Of a DNA stretch of 49,834 nt, positions 22,401 to 36,239 are shown in pieces. A program made the position numbers and the translations under genes. The notes under the pieces were generated by a model. That model saw nothing but the letters and a program-made list of their open reading frames with translations, had not been told where the DNA came from and searched no databases. The DNA is from Chromera velia (Eukaryota; Sar; Chromeraceae): assembly GCA_018398765.1 (NCBI GenBank), contig JAHBMJ010000354.1, positions 1-49,834 of the forward strand. Direction: 5' to 3'. Every line of letters starts with the position of its first letter. The stretch's first letter is position 1.

Positions 22401-25400
22401 TGTGTGTGCGTGCGTGAGTGAATGTGCGCGCAGATTCATCTGCGGGCACTTCATTGAAGGCTTCGAAGGCGGGTGGTGGTGTCTCCTCATCCTTAAAGAA
22501 GCGTCAAACAGGTGGAGGGTCTGGAAGTAGCATGACAGCAAGAGGAAAAGGATCCGATTTTTCGTCTTCCTTGCGGGTGGCGGCGAGTGGAGCCTCGGGC
22601 TCGGGGGTTCGGGGCGGGTCCAGTGGAGGTTTGAGGCCGGGGGGGGCAACTTGGGCCGGGGCGGGTGCGGGGGCAGCAGATGGCAGTGCTAGTGGTAGTT
22701 GTGGCGGGAGCACTATCGGTTGTAGAGAGAGAGACGCGATTCGGAGCGGTAGTAGGCAGTTGGGCGGTGGAAATTGTGGGTCTGTTGGGAGTGGTGGTGG
22801 AAGCGGAAGCGGTCGTGGGGGGAATCCAGATTCTCATTCGGATTCTTTGGAAATTGTTCAAGGTCAGCAGCCATGCGAGAACTCAGTCAGTGCACTGGAA
22901 GCGAAGAAGCGAGATTGATCTAGGTGCAGGTGCGTGCAAGTGGGTTTCGGCACGTGAAACGTTCACACGCGTGCGTCATGGGACTTCACCCTGTCAACTG
23001 TATTCGCTGAAGTTTCTTGAAACTCAGCCGCCCCCAGAAGGAAGGCTTTGGGTGTCGAACTCAATTTGAATGCTCAGAATGACTGCTAGCTGTTTTGGCA
23101 ATCGGTACGTTGTTTCCGTCCGTCTGTCTGTTTTCCTGTCCATCCGTTCACAACAAACGTTTATCGTTCTCTCTCACCCAAAGGATGAGAAACAAACAAG
23201 TTGATTAATCATTCTTTCGATCGTGGCCTTGACTTCGTCGGTGTGCGCACAATTTGATTCTTTAATTGTGGTGCATTCCTTTCCTTTCCCTTGTTGTACA
23301 TGAATGAAGGACACGCACGTGTCGATATATCAACGCATGCAGGTCTGTGCGTTGGTACCTTGGGAGATCTGGTCTCCCGTGTGAAGGCTCGTCGGTTGAT
23401 GTCTCTGTCCTCTTCTCCTTCTCCCACATCTGAGAGTGACAAAGCGGTCGCTTCTTCCTCTTCCTCCTCCTCTTCCTCGTCTTCCCAGTTGTGCTCTTCT
23501 TCATTTCCTTCGAGAGACGGCCCGCAAGTCAACTCGAATGGCGCTGTTTCGCCGACTTACCCGTCTTCTGCTCATGCTCGTGAAAGCCGAACCGCACGTT
23601 TAAGTGAAACCGGGGAGAGGGGTGAGGCTGGTGGAGATCCGAGAGGCGTAAGGGAAGGGGAAGGGGAAGGGAGGGAAGCGTCGAGCAGGGGAGAAAGGGA
23701 GTGTGGTTCTTCGTCGGCATTCATTGAGTTGGAACGAGAACGGGCAAAACACAAAGAGTCGTCTCTGGAGGGGGCGGGGAAGAAAGAGAGCAGTCCGGCA
23801 GTACGCTCTCCTTCTCCTGTTTTGTATCGCAATGATGACTTCGCACTCTTCTCACAGCAGCAGGGCGGAAGGAAAGAAGAGTTTTCAAGCAGGGGTCAAG
23901 AGAGGGAGTGGGGAGTCGCCTCGTCGAATGTGGAAGAGGATGGAGGAGGTCGAAGGACCCGCTCAGCCGCGACAGAGGAAGGCAAAAGGTCTCGAGATCA
24001 AAGTAGGGCAGGGGGGTTCCATGATAGAGGGGGAATGACCACAAAAGATCAAAAGCCAAGCAAAGGACAGCCCATTTTGTTGGGTGGAACTTCAGGCCAC
24101 CAGACTGAGAAAGGCATGGAGATGGAAAAAGCGGCAAGGGAAAAGGAAGAGGAAGAGGAAGAGAGTGGTCATCACGGCGCAGGCAGAGGAGAGGAACTGG
24201 AGGATGTATCGCGACGTGCGGTAAATTTAGTCATTGAACGTGTTTTGCGCTCTCTCTCTTCTTCCCTTTGGTCTTCAGCGTCTCAGTCGTCAGACTCTGT
24301 CCCCACCCACACCCCCATCACCCGAAAGCAGCCCCCCGAAGAGAAAGAGACGTTGCGTAAGAAGAAGAAGAAGGAGAGAAAAGGAAATGTGGTCAGAAAA
24401 GAGATTGTTGATCCAACCTCAGCAGTAAAGAGAGACGGAGGACCCAAAGTGAAACCAATCGTCGTTGAAATAATTCCACTGACAGAGGATGGCACCTCGC
24501 CTGCTGGGCGATGCACTTCGTCGCTCGCCTCCCTTGCCGATGGTCCCGTTGAGCTCGTGAGGGTTTCGAAGAAGGGCGTGACGGACAAAACAACAAAAGA
24601 GACAGATGAGCAGGTCAGGGTGGGAGAACGAAACGACTCAGGAAGAGTATCGGTTCAAGCACAGCCTGAGGTGAAAAGGAAGGGGAAGAAGAAAAGACGG
24701 AAACACGAACGTGACAGTCGAAGCAGCAGCACGACAGTAGAGAGCCACAAGGATCCCCCCACTGCTTCTTTTTCTGCCTCTTTGTCGTCTACGTCCCCGA
24801 CTCTCCAGGTGCTCTCCCCGCTTCCTCCAATCCGGAGTGAACTTAAAAATCACTCCCCTGCTGCGTTTTGTGGCAGCAGCCCCACTGGCTTGCCTGCTCC
24901 TCCTCTAGGTGGCATCGATGTTGTTTGCGGAATGGTGGTTGGGGGCGGAGGGGGGGTGAGTGGGGGTCATGAATCTTCTTCGTCAGCTGGGACGAAGAAG
25001 AAGAAAAATAGTGCCCCCGAGAGTCAGGCAGAGGCAGACGCAGAGGCAGTGGGGCATGAGGAGACAGAATCAAGTGGGGAGAGAGAAAAAGCGCGATCGT
25101 CAGAAGAGCAAAAAAGAGGCAAGACGGAAGGGGAAAAGGGTCGGCCGGGTAGGGCGCACAACCATGTGACACACACCCCACGAGAGAGTGGTTCGGGGGA
25201 AGAGGGAGGGTCTCGTGATGATCATGGACGGATCGAGTCCTCTGCCTCCTCTCAGTTGAGAACACAAATATCGGAACGACGAAATGGCAGCACAAAAAGC
25301 AGCCCCCTCTGTTCAGGCTCGAGGGCGAGGGCGACTGATCTTCCCACTGAAGCCCCCACGGGGACGGGGGGGAGCCCAGGTGCCCTTCGCCGACCGTCTC

Positions 25401-25538
25401 CCACCTCCAGGGGGGCCTCCACAGGCACAGGGTTCAGAGCGACCAGTCTGACAACCACATTGGCGCCCAACGTTCCGTCCACGGTCAGTCAGTCAGGCAG
25501 TCAGGCAGTAGGAGCAGAAGTTGGTGAAAGAAATTGAC

Positions 25539-25571
<33 letters not shown>

Positions 25572-28333
25572 TTTTGGCTCTCTTTCTTTGCCGTCGCGCG
25601 TTCGTTGCCGAATTTTCACCGCCTGATTCATATGTAGCCTGACTCACTGACTCTCCCGTTTTGTTTTTTAAAATTTGATTCGCCCCTCGTTCCCTCTCTC
25701 TCTCCCTCTCCCCCTCTCCCTCTCCCTCCCTCCCTCCCTCTCTCTCTCTCTCTCTCTGAGGGTAGAAAGAAGAGAGCTGCCTGGCGGAGTGGAAGGTTGA
25801 AGAAAGGAAAGGAAAGAAAATAATAACTGCGGAGAGCTCTGACTACAGTCTCTGTTCTTGTGCTCCTCTTACTGTTGTACAAGTGCTGCTCCCCCCTCTC
25901 TTCTGCTTACGTTTTTTTGTGCCCCCTCTATCTTTTCGCTTCATCTCCTCTGACCGCCCACGCTTTCTTTTCCCACGCCATGCATATATCTTCCTTCATT
26001 TTTCTTCCTTCCTCTCCTCCTTGGTTTTTCCCTTTCTTTGGTCCGTCCTTTCTTCTGTGCAGCCGATTCGACGGACTATGCACATCGAACTTCCCGGTGG
26101 AAATGTGCAGTCATCAGACCTGATTCCGACAGGCTCTGCAGGCTCTGCCTCGTCGCAGGGGCATGGTCGGACGGGGGCGGGGGGAGGCGGTGACGGCCGG
26201 GGGGGACAGGAAGATGGGGGCATGGACGGGGGGGAACACCATCACAGCCCTTTCCCCATGCAGCCCCCCATGCAAAAAGTGCACATGGAGTTTTGCCTCC
26301 CTGCGAGTGGAGCCCCGCAGTCCTCTTCCTCCTCAGCCTCTGCCTCCGCCTCCGGAGGGATCGCGTTGACTTACAGTGACGGTGCAGGTGGTGGGAGGGA
26401 AAGGCGAGCGCAGGAGACGGCACTGTCGATCCGGCAGGACGAGGGCGTGCATGGGCCGCACGAACGTTCTGCCCGTGACAGCGCTTATTCGCTCCCTATG
26501 CACGGGGGGCACAATCAGTCAGGGTTCAGAATTCACGATTTGGGGCAGCCTGGCTTTTCAAGTTCGCTTTCGTTGAGCCCCTCGCACGGAGCTCGGCTCT
26601 TGCAGGCGGGCGGTTCCCCGTCGCCTCGTCCTCGCTCTCCGATTCCCGGGGGAATGCTCCAGGTCCCCTTGCCCCAAGAAGCCACCCCCCGAAATCAGGC
26701 GGCAGCAGCAGACAGCAGGGCGGCAGGGTTCTCATCCTCTTCGGCCGAACACGGTCCTGGTCCTGGCAGGTCTGCTGCTGGGGCTGCTTCTGCCGGACGT
26801 GCAGGGGGCAATTTTGATTTGGGGGTTTGGGGGATGTTGGGGGGCACTGTTGAGCAGACCCTAAGTGCTGACCTTGTAGCAGCGGGAGAGGGAGAGGGAG
26901 AGGTTCCCGTGAAGAAAAAGAAAAAGAAGGGCAACAAGAAGAAAAAGAAATCGGAGGACGCGCAGAACCCCCACGATCCTCCTCCTCCTCATGATGATGA
27001 TGAACATATGGGGGAGCCTGAGGCTGGGGTTGGGGTTAGAGGAGCACGGGGGAATGGGGGCCCAGAAGGAGAAGGAGAAGGACGGGGGGAATCTCTTCAC
27101 AGAGTCTCCTCGACAGGAGACAACGAGGAGAAGTTAACCTCAGCCTCAGCTTCAACAGGGGATTCGGCGATGATGAGAGGCCAACAGGGGGCAGCAGTGG
27201 AAGAAGCGAGGCAAACAGGAAAGGGAGGGAATGTTTTCTCTTTATCTGCAGTCGTCCCCACTTCTTCGTCCTCCTCCTCGTCTACCGGACCTGTTGATGC
27301 GTCTTCTACCCACACGGCAACAGCGCGAGCTGTCGAGTCGCAGGGAGAGGGGGAGGGGGAGGGGGATCAGGGACGCCGAAAGGAAAGGCATGGAGAGAAA
27401 AAGGAAAAGGGGAGAGGAACAGAAAAGGAGAAAGAAAAGAGAGAAGCAAAAGGAAATCTCCCCCTCTCGCTTCCCCTTTCTGCCGCCTCTAAAGGAAAAG
27501 GGACTCGAAGGGGGGATGCTTCCGCGTCTCCCTCTTCTTCTGTCTCTTCGTTTCTGTTCCCGTCGATGCTTCAGAGAAGTCCTGAACAACAGCCTGCTGC
27601 TCCTGCTGTACAGCCAACAGCCCCTTCTCTTTCTTTGCGCCCTGCTGCCGAAAGCGGGCGCGAGCACGAAAATGAAAAGTCCCTGTACAAAGGAGGGAGG
27701 GATAGAGCAACGAAAGATAAGGGAGATGCAGGGGGAGATGAAGGCAGGGGGGATATTAATATGTCTGCAGAGGGATGGGAGACCGTCGCTGCGGGGGGGC
27801 GGGGGGGTCATCGGAGTAGGAGGGGGGGGCCGTCGCCCTCTTCTTCTTCTTCTTCTCGCCAGCACTGGCACGCCCCCTCCCCCTGTAACTCCAGTTCTTC
27901 GCCTCCGCCCAACTCGTCTTCCCCCGGCCCTCCGACGACCGGTGGCCCCCCTGCGCCAGCGCAACTTGTCCATGCAGGGCTTGCAGGTCATCCAGATTTG
28001 CATGGGGGGGGAATGAGACGTGGAAGTGGACATAGGGGGCCTGCCCTGCATCTGCATGGGGGCGCTGCTCCTGGTCCTGGTCCTGGTGGGACGAACCGGC
28101 CTTCGTTCCCTACTGGAATGAAGGGACTTCTCCAAGGTATGTATGTATGTGTAGGTATCGATGGTTGGACGGTTTCGGTGGGCATTGACATCCTTTCTTC
28201 TGCATTTTCGACAAATTAGCTGCGCTGTGCATGTTCAAGCAACATCATAGTGCGCTTCGCTGAGGGGAAAAATATTCTGCCTCCTGTCTTTCCAATTTGA
28301 ACGGATAGAAAGCATTTAACAGGGAGGGAGGCA

Positions 28334-28372
<39 letters not shown>

Positions 28373-31300
28373 CCTTCCTTGTTTGTTGTCTATCTGATCT
28401 GCCTGTTGCGTTCGTTGTGACGGAGTCGTTTTGTCTCCTTTCCGCACCCCTGACTATCAGAAACAACGGAACGAAAGAAACGAAAGCGGATGGATGTGCC
28501 TTTTCTTTTCTTGTGTGTGTGTGTGTGTGTGAACCAATGCAGAAACCAAAAGTAAGGACAAAGCCCAGTCCGGTGCTGTTTTGACTTCTTCCTCACCCCG
28601 CACGGTCAAGGAAGAGAACGGAGGAGGAGGGCCAATAGACTCTGCCTCCCCGGTGGCAGGCGCGCAGTCCCAGCTGACCCTAGCTGGAAAGGGGGACGGT
28701 GCAAAACCGGTGCGAGAGGGAGAGGGAGGGGCGGGGGGGGAAGGCGAAAGCCAGATGACGACCAGCCTTCCTCCCGCTCCTGTTACCTCCTCATGGGGTC
28801 CAAGTACTCAAGGACAAGCTCAAACAACACCCATGCAGCCAAGCGAGGAGGGGGAGGGCAAGGAAAAGGAGGGAAAGAAGAGTCCCCTGAAGAAGAAGAA
28901 AACGACGGTGGGCACGCAGACGGTAGATGACGGGGATGATGTAGAGGGCTTGGGCATACAAGGAGACGTGGAGAATATCTCAGCGGCGTTGGGGGGGTTC
29001 AACGAGCGTGGCGATATGCTGTCTGATTCTGCCCATGGTTCCTCCCGTCCCGCAGATCAGCAGCAGATGCAGGGGAAGGGGGGCGCATCAACGGCGGCTT
29101 CAGGCAGCAGGAGAAGCGCAGCGGATGAAAAAGAAGATTACGATCTGAACTATCCTTCATTGGCTAGTGGTACGTCAGTCTGTCTGTCTGTCTGTCTGGT
29201 GTTTCTTCCTTCTCTTTCCCTATCAATGTTCTTTCTGCTGTGTAGCAAAATGATGTCGAGTACAAAAAGAATATCATGCGTCACAAAGAGGCAGGGGTGG
29301 GTACCTGCATACATACACTGGGACGTCCTCCTTCCTGCCGCCCCCCTTCTTCCCTTCTTCCCTCTCTCCCTCCCTCCCTCCTGTTAATTTCTGTTTAGTA
29401 ATGAATTCTTTTGGTTGATCTCTCGGCAGACAGACAGCCTCTGTCTGTGCCTTCCTCCCTCCACCAACTGTCACCGCGCTCGCTCTTTTCTCGTGTGTCT
29501 GTCTGTCTGTCTGTCTGTCTCTCTGTCTGGGTGTCTTTCTCTTTGTCTGTCTGCAAATCCGTTGTTGCTTGCAGGACTTCTAAGGCGCTCTCGTCCCTTT
29601 TCCGCCTCTGCCGGTACGGCAAGTGGGGGCCTGCCGAGGACTTGGCAGCACTCTTCGTCTTCCTCGAACCTCCCTCGCACCAGTCAGGGCAATTTGAAGC
29701 CGAGTCAGGCTGCAAAGAAGAAGGACAGGCTGGAAAGGGAGAGAGTAGAAAGACAGCAACAAGAAGGGAGGGCAGAGGAGGAGCGGCTGAAAGAAGCCGC
29801 CGCCGACCGAGAGAAAATTCCCACCGGAGGCAGAAGAGAGGACACGCAGGAGGAGGAAAGGGGGGGGGGCTCAGAGAAGAAAGTTGACCCGTCCACGTTG
29901 AAAGATCAACAACAGAAAGAAGAGAAAGTTGGAATTGGGGGCCAAGGAGCGGCCCGAGCCGAAGTTTCGTCGCTTCAGGAGAAAGAAGGCGGCAAAGAAG
30001 GAGAAGACCGACGTGGAGGATCACCCAAAGAAGGCAGCGTTCCCGGGTCTAGAGCACAGAGCGTAGGAGAGAAAGAGAAAGAGCGGGCGCCAAAGGGTCA
30101 GCAGAGCACAGAGAAGTTGAGCCAGGAGGGCAAGAAGAAGGAGAAGGAAGGATCAACGGCTACAGGTGTCAGCGCAGACCATGTCGCCCCACACCCACAC
30201 CCACAGGTGTCTTCTCCCACCCCGGCTCTGCACGGGGGCAGCAGTGGGGGTAAGGGTGTCACCAAGAAAAAAGAGAAGGGGGAAATGAAGTCCAATTCCT
30301 CAAACAAACCTTCTGTTGACAAGCAGGAGAAGGACTCATTAGCAGCTCCCGTGGTGGAAGAGAAGGGAAGAAAAGAAAAGGAAAAGAGGGGGTCTCCGAG
30401 ACAACTCCCAGACGAGGAGGATCTTCGAGATGAAGCGAAGAATCCTGCTGCTGTCAACACCTTCCCCCCTGTGCCCAACGACGGTGGGGGGAAGGGCGGC
30501 GTTTCTGTCTCCCGTGATTCTTCCCCCGATAATCCTACACCAACGTCCGCAAAAGTCCAACCCCTTTCCTCAGCAAAACCAAAAGGCTCAGCTTCAAAAC
30601 CCCCCAAAAGCAAAGATCGGCCTCCCCCCCCTCGCCTCGATGATGGTGCAGATGCAGAAGGAGGAGAAGGGAGCCCTCTCCCTCTGCCCCCGCAACCCGA
30701 TCCCCATCCCCCCATCGCAAGTGCCGTTCTTTCCTCGGCCTCCTCCCCCCTTTCAGCCGCACCACCCAAAAGGCCGCCTCATGCGGGTCCAAAAGTTACC
30801 CCGCATGCTGCTGGGGAGACCTCACCCATGCAGCACTCTGCTCCTGCCCCCGCGACGTCTGCCTCCTCTCAGCTGCCTCCGACTCGACACAGAAAAGAAA
30901 AGGAGAAGGGAGGGGACGCCGTGACGGTCCCTGTTCCTGAAAGGGAGAAAGAAAACCCCAACAAACAAAAACATAAGGTGGGGGGTGTTTCCCCGAGCAG
31001 AGCTGTGCCCTCTATCCCTCTCTCTCTAGACCCTCCCCCATTACCCCCCGAAGGCTCCCACTGTCCCCTCAGTCTCTCTTCCTCTTCGAACACCTTGACG
31101 CCCATGCAGGCAGCAGCAGCAGCAGCAGCCTCAAAAGCAGGCTCTCCAGTTGCGAGAAAGAAGAAGAAAGTCAAGAATGTCCCTGTAGGCAGTGTGTCAA
31201 GTGCCCCCGGACCGACACCTCAGTCTCGCGAGGGAAAAGGCCAAGCTGATTCAGTCCGCCCCCAAGATCTGGAGGGAAAGGAAAAGGAAAAGCAGCAGAA

Positions 31301-34300
31301 GGAGCCTGACGCTGAGGTGGAAGGAAGGGACAGAGGGGGGGGAAACTTGCCTCCGTCTACAAGTTTTTCATCAGGTCTTCCACTGCAGGGCGCCGGCATG
31401 GCTCGTGAGGGCCCTAATACTTCTGGGGCCAGCGCCCTTCCCGTCAACCCATTCAGTGAGAATCACATGCGAGGCGGGTCTCTGGACAGCAGCACAGAAA
31501 AGATAAAAAGCAGCAAATGTTTTCTCTTCAACCAACCAGGAAGCTCTGTTTCTGTTCTTGCTGCCGCAATTGCAGCAGGCAAGCAGCGGCAGCAACAGCA
31601 AGAACAGGGAGAGGGAGAGGAACATCCCCTTGCATCCTCTCAGCAGCAGCTGCCCCCTTCCCACACAGCAGCAGCAGCAGCAGAGGCAGGAGGAGAGAGG
31701 GAGGAGGGAGCTCGTCAGCCGTCCCCGACCGCGTTTACCCCCCATGCCCCCCCAAACGCTCCTCACGCACTCACAACAAATATGAATAGCATCGGAGGGG
31801 CTTCTCACCACCCGCCTATGCATCTACCCGCCTGCTGGCAGGGGAGTGGGGCCATGCCCCCTCAAGGACCCGTTGTGCCTTCTGGAAACGGAAACGGGGG
31901 TTTGCCTTTGCCCCGGCTGCACCCTTTCTTTCTGCATGCGGGATCTCCAAACATGGACGATTCCTCTTACCCCCGTGCTGCACTCGCACAAGCACATGGA
32001 GGACACGCCGCCTCTCAGCAGCAGAGTGGCGCCCCCGCGCTGTTTCCCCAGTCCTACAGACTGCCGCCAAACCAAAACCCAACTCGGCACGTTCTCCTCA
32101 GTGAGACTGCTGAGCTCGGGGGCGGGATGTCTTCTTCTTCTGCGGAGTGGCCCCGGGGGGCTCCGGCTATCCTCCTAAGGGGAGACGGTGAGGGGTCGAT
32201 GCAACAACAAGGGTCAGCAGGGGAGTCTGGGGGAGTGGGGTGGCAGCAGCAGCACACCGCCCCCGCCGCCGAGCCTGGCCGGCGAGACGACGGGGGACCC
32301 CCGATGAATCCGCATCCTCCTCCTCATCAGTCTCCTTTGTCAGGTACCCCCTCCGGCCCTTCCCCTTCAGAGGGCCCCCCGGAGTTCTCTGCAGGCACAA
32401 CCCCATGCAGTCCCTTCATGCCAGCCTTAGGGCTCAGCAGGGGGCCTTCGCATTTGGCAGCAGAGAACAGACTCGAGTCTGGAGGACCCCGTGGGTTTGA
32501 GGGGGGCAGGTCCTTCTCTCATCCAGGGGGGGTCTTTTCGAGGGGTGCGGCTCTGACGCACGCATCCTCATCTTCCTCGTCTCCTTCTCCTCATGAGCCA
32601 TCGCAGCAGCAGCAGATGCCTGCTGGGGGGGTTGGGGCTTCGTGGAAGCAGGGGGGCAGGACAAAGCAGCAGCAGCAGCAGCAGGCAGAAGAACCAAGAG
32701 GGGGATCTGGTTCCTCTGGTGTCAGTGGGCGAATGGGGATGTCAATGGAGGCTGCAGCGGTTGAGTCAATGAATAGGAGTGGGAGTGGGGGGGGGAATTT
32801 GCCATCTTCTTCTGCCACTGCTTCTGGCTCTCAACCTGGTTCGGCCCCCTTTCCCCGGAATCCTTGGGAAGTATATCAGACGATGGAGGCCACCACGGCG
32901 ATTCTGCAGAAGAAAATGAATATTCAGAAACACCAGAGCCAGCATCCAACCATCAGTCCGGCAGCTGGCAGCTCCACCGGCTATGCTTTTCCCGGGGGGG
33001 CTTCGGGTGTGCAGAGGGAGGGGGAGGGGCATGGTGGAGAACTTGCAGAGAAAGATGATGCCGCAGCAGAGAAGGAGACGAGGTCGTCTGGTGCACAGGC
33101 GGAGGAGGCGAAGGAGAAGGACAAGGAACTTGGTGGTGGATCATCGTCTGCGGGGTCTGCTCAGGGGACTGTTGGAAAAGGAAACTTGAAGAGAAGGGGC
33201 AAGGGAGGTGGAGAGAGAGAGAATCTTGGTGTTCCAATTGTGAAGAAGGAAGAGAACGAAAACTTGAATGCGCAAAGAGGAGACAGAGGCATTCCCCCCC
33301 CCATGCAATTGGAAGGACAGCCGGGGCGCCAGGAAGGACAAACAGAACCCAAAGAGGGTTTCCCTCTCCCACCGTCCAGCAGGCACCTCCACCCTTTGAC
33401 TGTGGGGGCGGAGGGAATGCTCCAACTCCCGCACCAAGAAAGAGAAAGGGGCGGGAGGCATCCGCCTGGTCCGTCCAACCACCTAAGGGCGGGAAGTGAC
33501 CAGTTTCCTTTTCCTTTTCCTTTCTCTGCAGCCGTGCCAGGTGAAGCAGGATACTTGCCGCCTCAACAGAACAGCGCCAGAGCAATCTCAGCTCAGGGAA
33601 GTGGAGGAAGTGGAAGTGCCTCTGCTTCCCTTCCCCCCACTGGTGCACCCTCTCTCTCCCCAACCCAGGTTGCTGGGTCCTCATCCACCCTTCCTCTTCC
33701 TCACCAAGCGGCAGGGCAGGGAATATTGGGGTCGCTTGGCCCTTCAGGGCCCAGTCTTGCGGCTTATGAAGGAGGCATGATGCCAGGGAACCTCTCGGAT
33801 TCTTCCCCTTTGAGTTCATCTCGCCAGCAGCTGCACTGGCAGCAGCAGCGTACGATGCCGCATGGGGGAAATCCAAACAGCGGCCTGCTGACGGGGAATA
33901 TGAGCAAGATGATGCAGGGAGTCCCGAGACTCAGCTACGGGGGAGAGGGGGGGCAGATTCCGGGCCCGCATGGTCAGTATGAGTGTCAGGAGACTTCTGC
34001 TGCTGGAGACCCCAGCCAGAGCCAGAGCCAGCCTCTGCCTCTGCAGGGACCAGGGGCCAGCTGGCCGGGGGGGTTGCAGTTTGCTGAGCCTCCTGCTGCT
34101 GCTGCTGCTGAGCCTTTGCCGCCTCTCGATGGAGAGAGAGAGAGAGAAAGAGAGACTGGACGTCAAGGGGCTAGAGAGAGAGTAGGGGAGCGTCAAACAG
34201 AGTTCCTCCCATTCCCGAATCCTCCCCCTCCCCGATATTTCGGCCACTACGGCCCCCCTCACCCTCACCAGCAGCAGCAGCAGGCATTGCACGGGCATGC

Positions 34301-36206
34301 AGGTTGGTATCCTTCAGTTCCTCCTTTCCTGACTCCTCAAGGGGTCAGCAGAGGGCGCAGAATGATGCATGGAGGGGCTGCTGGGTTTGATGGACAAATC
34401 GTGAATGGGACAGCAGCAGGAGGCAATTGGCAGTACTGGGGAGGAGGGAATCAGCCGTCTGCCTTTCCTCCCGCGCCTCCCCTACCTCCTTTTTCGTTTT
34501 CGTCCTTTGCATCTTCCGGAGGTGCGTCGGCCAGAACGACCCCCCGAGGGGGGGGTTCGGGCTCAGCGTCTTCCTCTCGTTTGGGTTTGGGAGTTCCGGA
34601 GGGGGGAGGCGGAGGTGCACGTCTGACGCCCCCGGCTGCTGGACGCGTCCCCTCTCAGTCGTTCACACGTACGAGTGGTGGAGGGGGATTTGGGATACCA
34701 CCTGGTGGACCCAGCAGTAGCAGTAGTAGCAGGGGGGGTGGAGGGGGGGGGGACGGATTTCCTTCTCTGTTTCAGCAACAGCCGCCGACATTGTCAACAA
34801 CCCCGCATGGTTCTGCTGCCAGTTTCATGCAGCAGCAGCAGCAGCAGCAGCAACCGGAAGCAGGAGGAGGAGACTTGTCGAGTTGTCACTCTGGGGGAGG
34901 GAGTGGGGGTCCTCGTCGGGCGAGAGGAGAGAAACCCGAGAGAGAAAGAGATTCTAGAGGACAGCAGCTGCAGCAGCAGGGAGGAGACAGAGACGGGGGG
35001 ATAGGGATAGGGGTTGCAGTTGCAGGGGCGGGGGGAGATCCTTTCGCAATGGGCCCAGCTCAACTTCATCCACACTTCCCCCAGCCTGGGGGCGGGCAGA
35101 GTGCAGGTGGGGGGGGAGTCGGACGGAGAGAGCAAACTGACCCCGGAAACGCCGACCCACAGCTTCACTGGCGTCTTCTTGACTCAGGACAGCCGCCTTT
35201 CACGGGCCCAGGAAACCAGGAATACTTCCTCATGCCGGGGCCCTTGGGGGATCCTGCGGGGACCTCCCCCGATTCCAGCGCCTCAAATTTCCGTTTTTTC
35301 TTCCCCCCGTCTGCTTCGTCAAGAAGTGGAGGAGGCACCCGCATAGAATTCAGGGAACATCTGCCTCCTCATGCGGCAGCAGGGGAAGATGGGAGGTTTC
35401 TTCTAGAAGACGAACGAAAGCAGACGCACGGAGGAGCGGGGGAGAACCCAGAAAACTTTGGGGGGGCCGTCTTCGGGACCCAGACACAGACACAGACAGC
35501 ACGGGGGGCACTGCAGCACAAGCAGCAGCACCATTTGCAATTGGAGAAACAGGAGACCGAATCTCGATGGTCGTCTGCTGAAACTGCAGGACAAAGTGCG
35601 CAGCAGCAGCAGCACCAACAGCCTCCTGTGGGGCACGGGTTTGGCCACAACAGGCAGCCGTCCTTCGTGCAAAACCCGTTTGTGCCCCCTTCCATCCATC
35701 CTCCTCACAGTCAAACTCAGCAAAGCCAGCTGACCCAGGCCGTCTCTCTGTCTCTTCTTTCCTCGGGCGCACCTTCTGCAGAACCCCCCGAAACCCCGGG
35801 GGTGCCACCAGTCTCCGGTTCTGGGGGTGGAGGAGGAGGTCGAGATTTCCCTTTCTTCTCCATGCGGCACCATCCTCAGGGTGGTGTAGCATCGACAGCG
35901 ACAGGAGCGTTGGAAGAGAACAGTGAAGAGGGGCAACAAATTGCAGCAGCAGCAGCAGCAGGGAACAGAGAGGAGTTTTATCAACACAGGGGGCTCCCAG
36001 GGCCCATGCACGGGTCCCTTTATCCCCCCCCTCCTTCTCACCCCATGCTGCACCTGCATGGCTTCGGGGGCTCTGCAGGAGGATTCGCGTCTCGAGATCG
36101 ACCCGGGGGGCCTGCCCCCAATTTTCCTTTTCGCTCTTCGACAGGAGGGGGCGGGAGAAGAGACAGCCCTTTTCTGCCTTCTTCCGCAACTGCACCGTCC
36201 CCTCAG

Positions 36207-36239
<33 letters not shown>

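Noticed and set aside
22184-22530. Extension of the exon 4 frame beyond the donor at 22184
   Set aside because: The tail translates CATGCATG and GTGT repeats, while splicing at 22183 to 22434 joins two coding-like frames in phase.
29415-29574. Upstream extension of the exon 9 frame
   Set aside because: It encodes CTGT microsatellite sequence. A clear ttgcag acceptor at 29574 in the correct phase marks the exon start.
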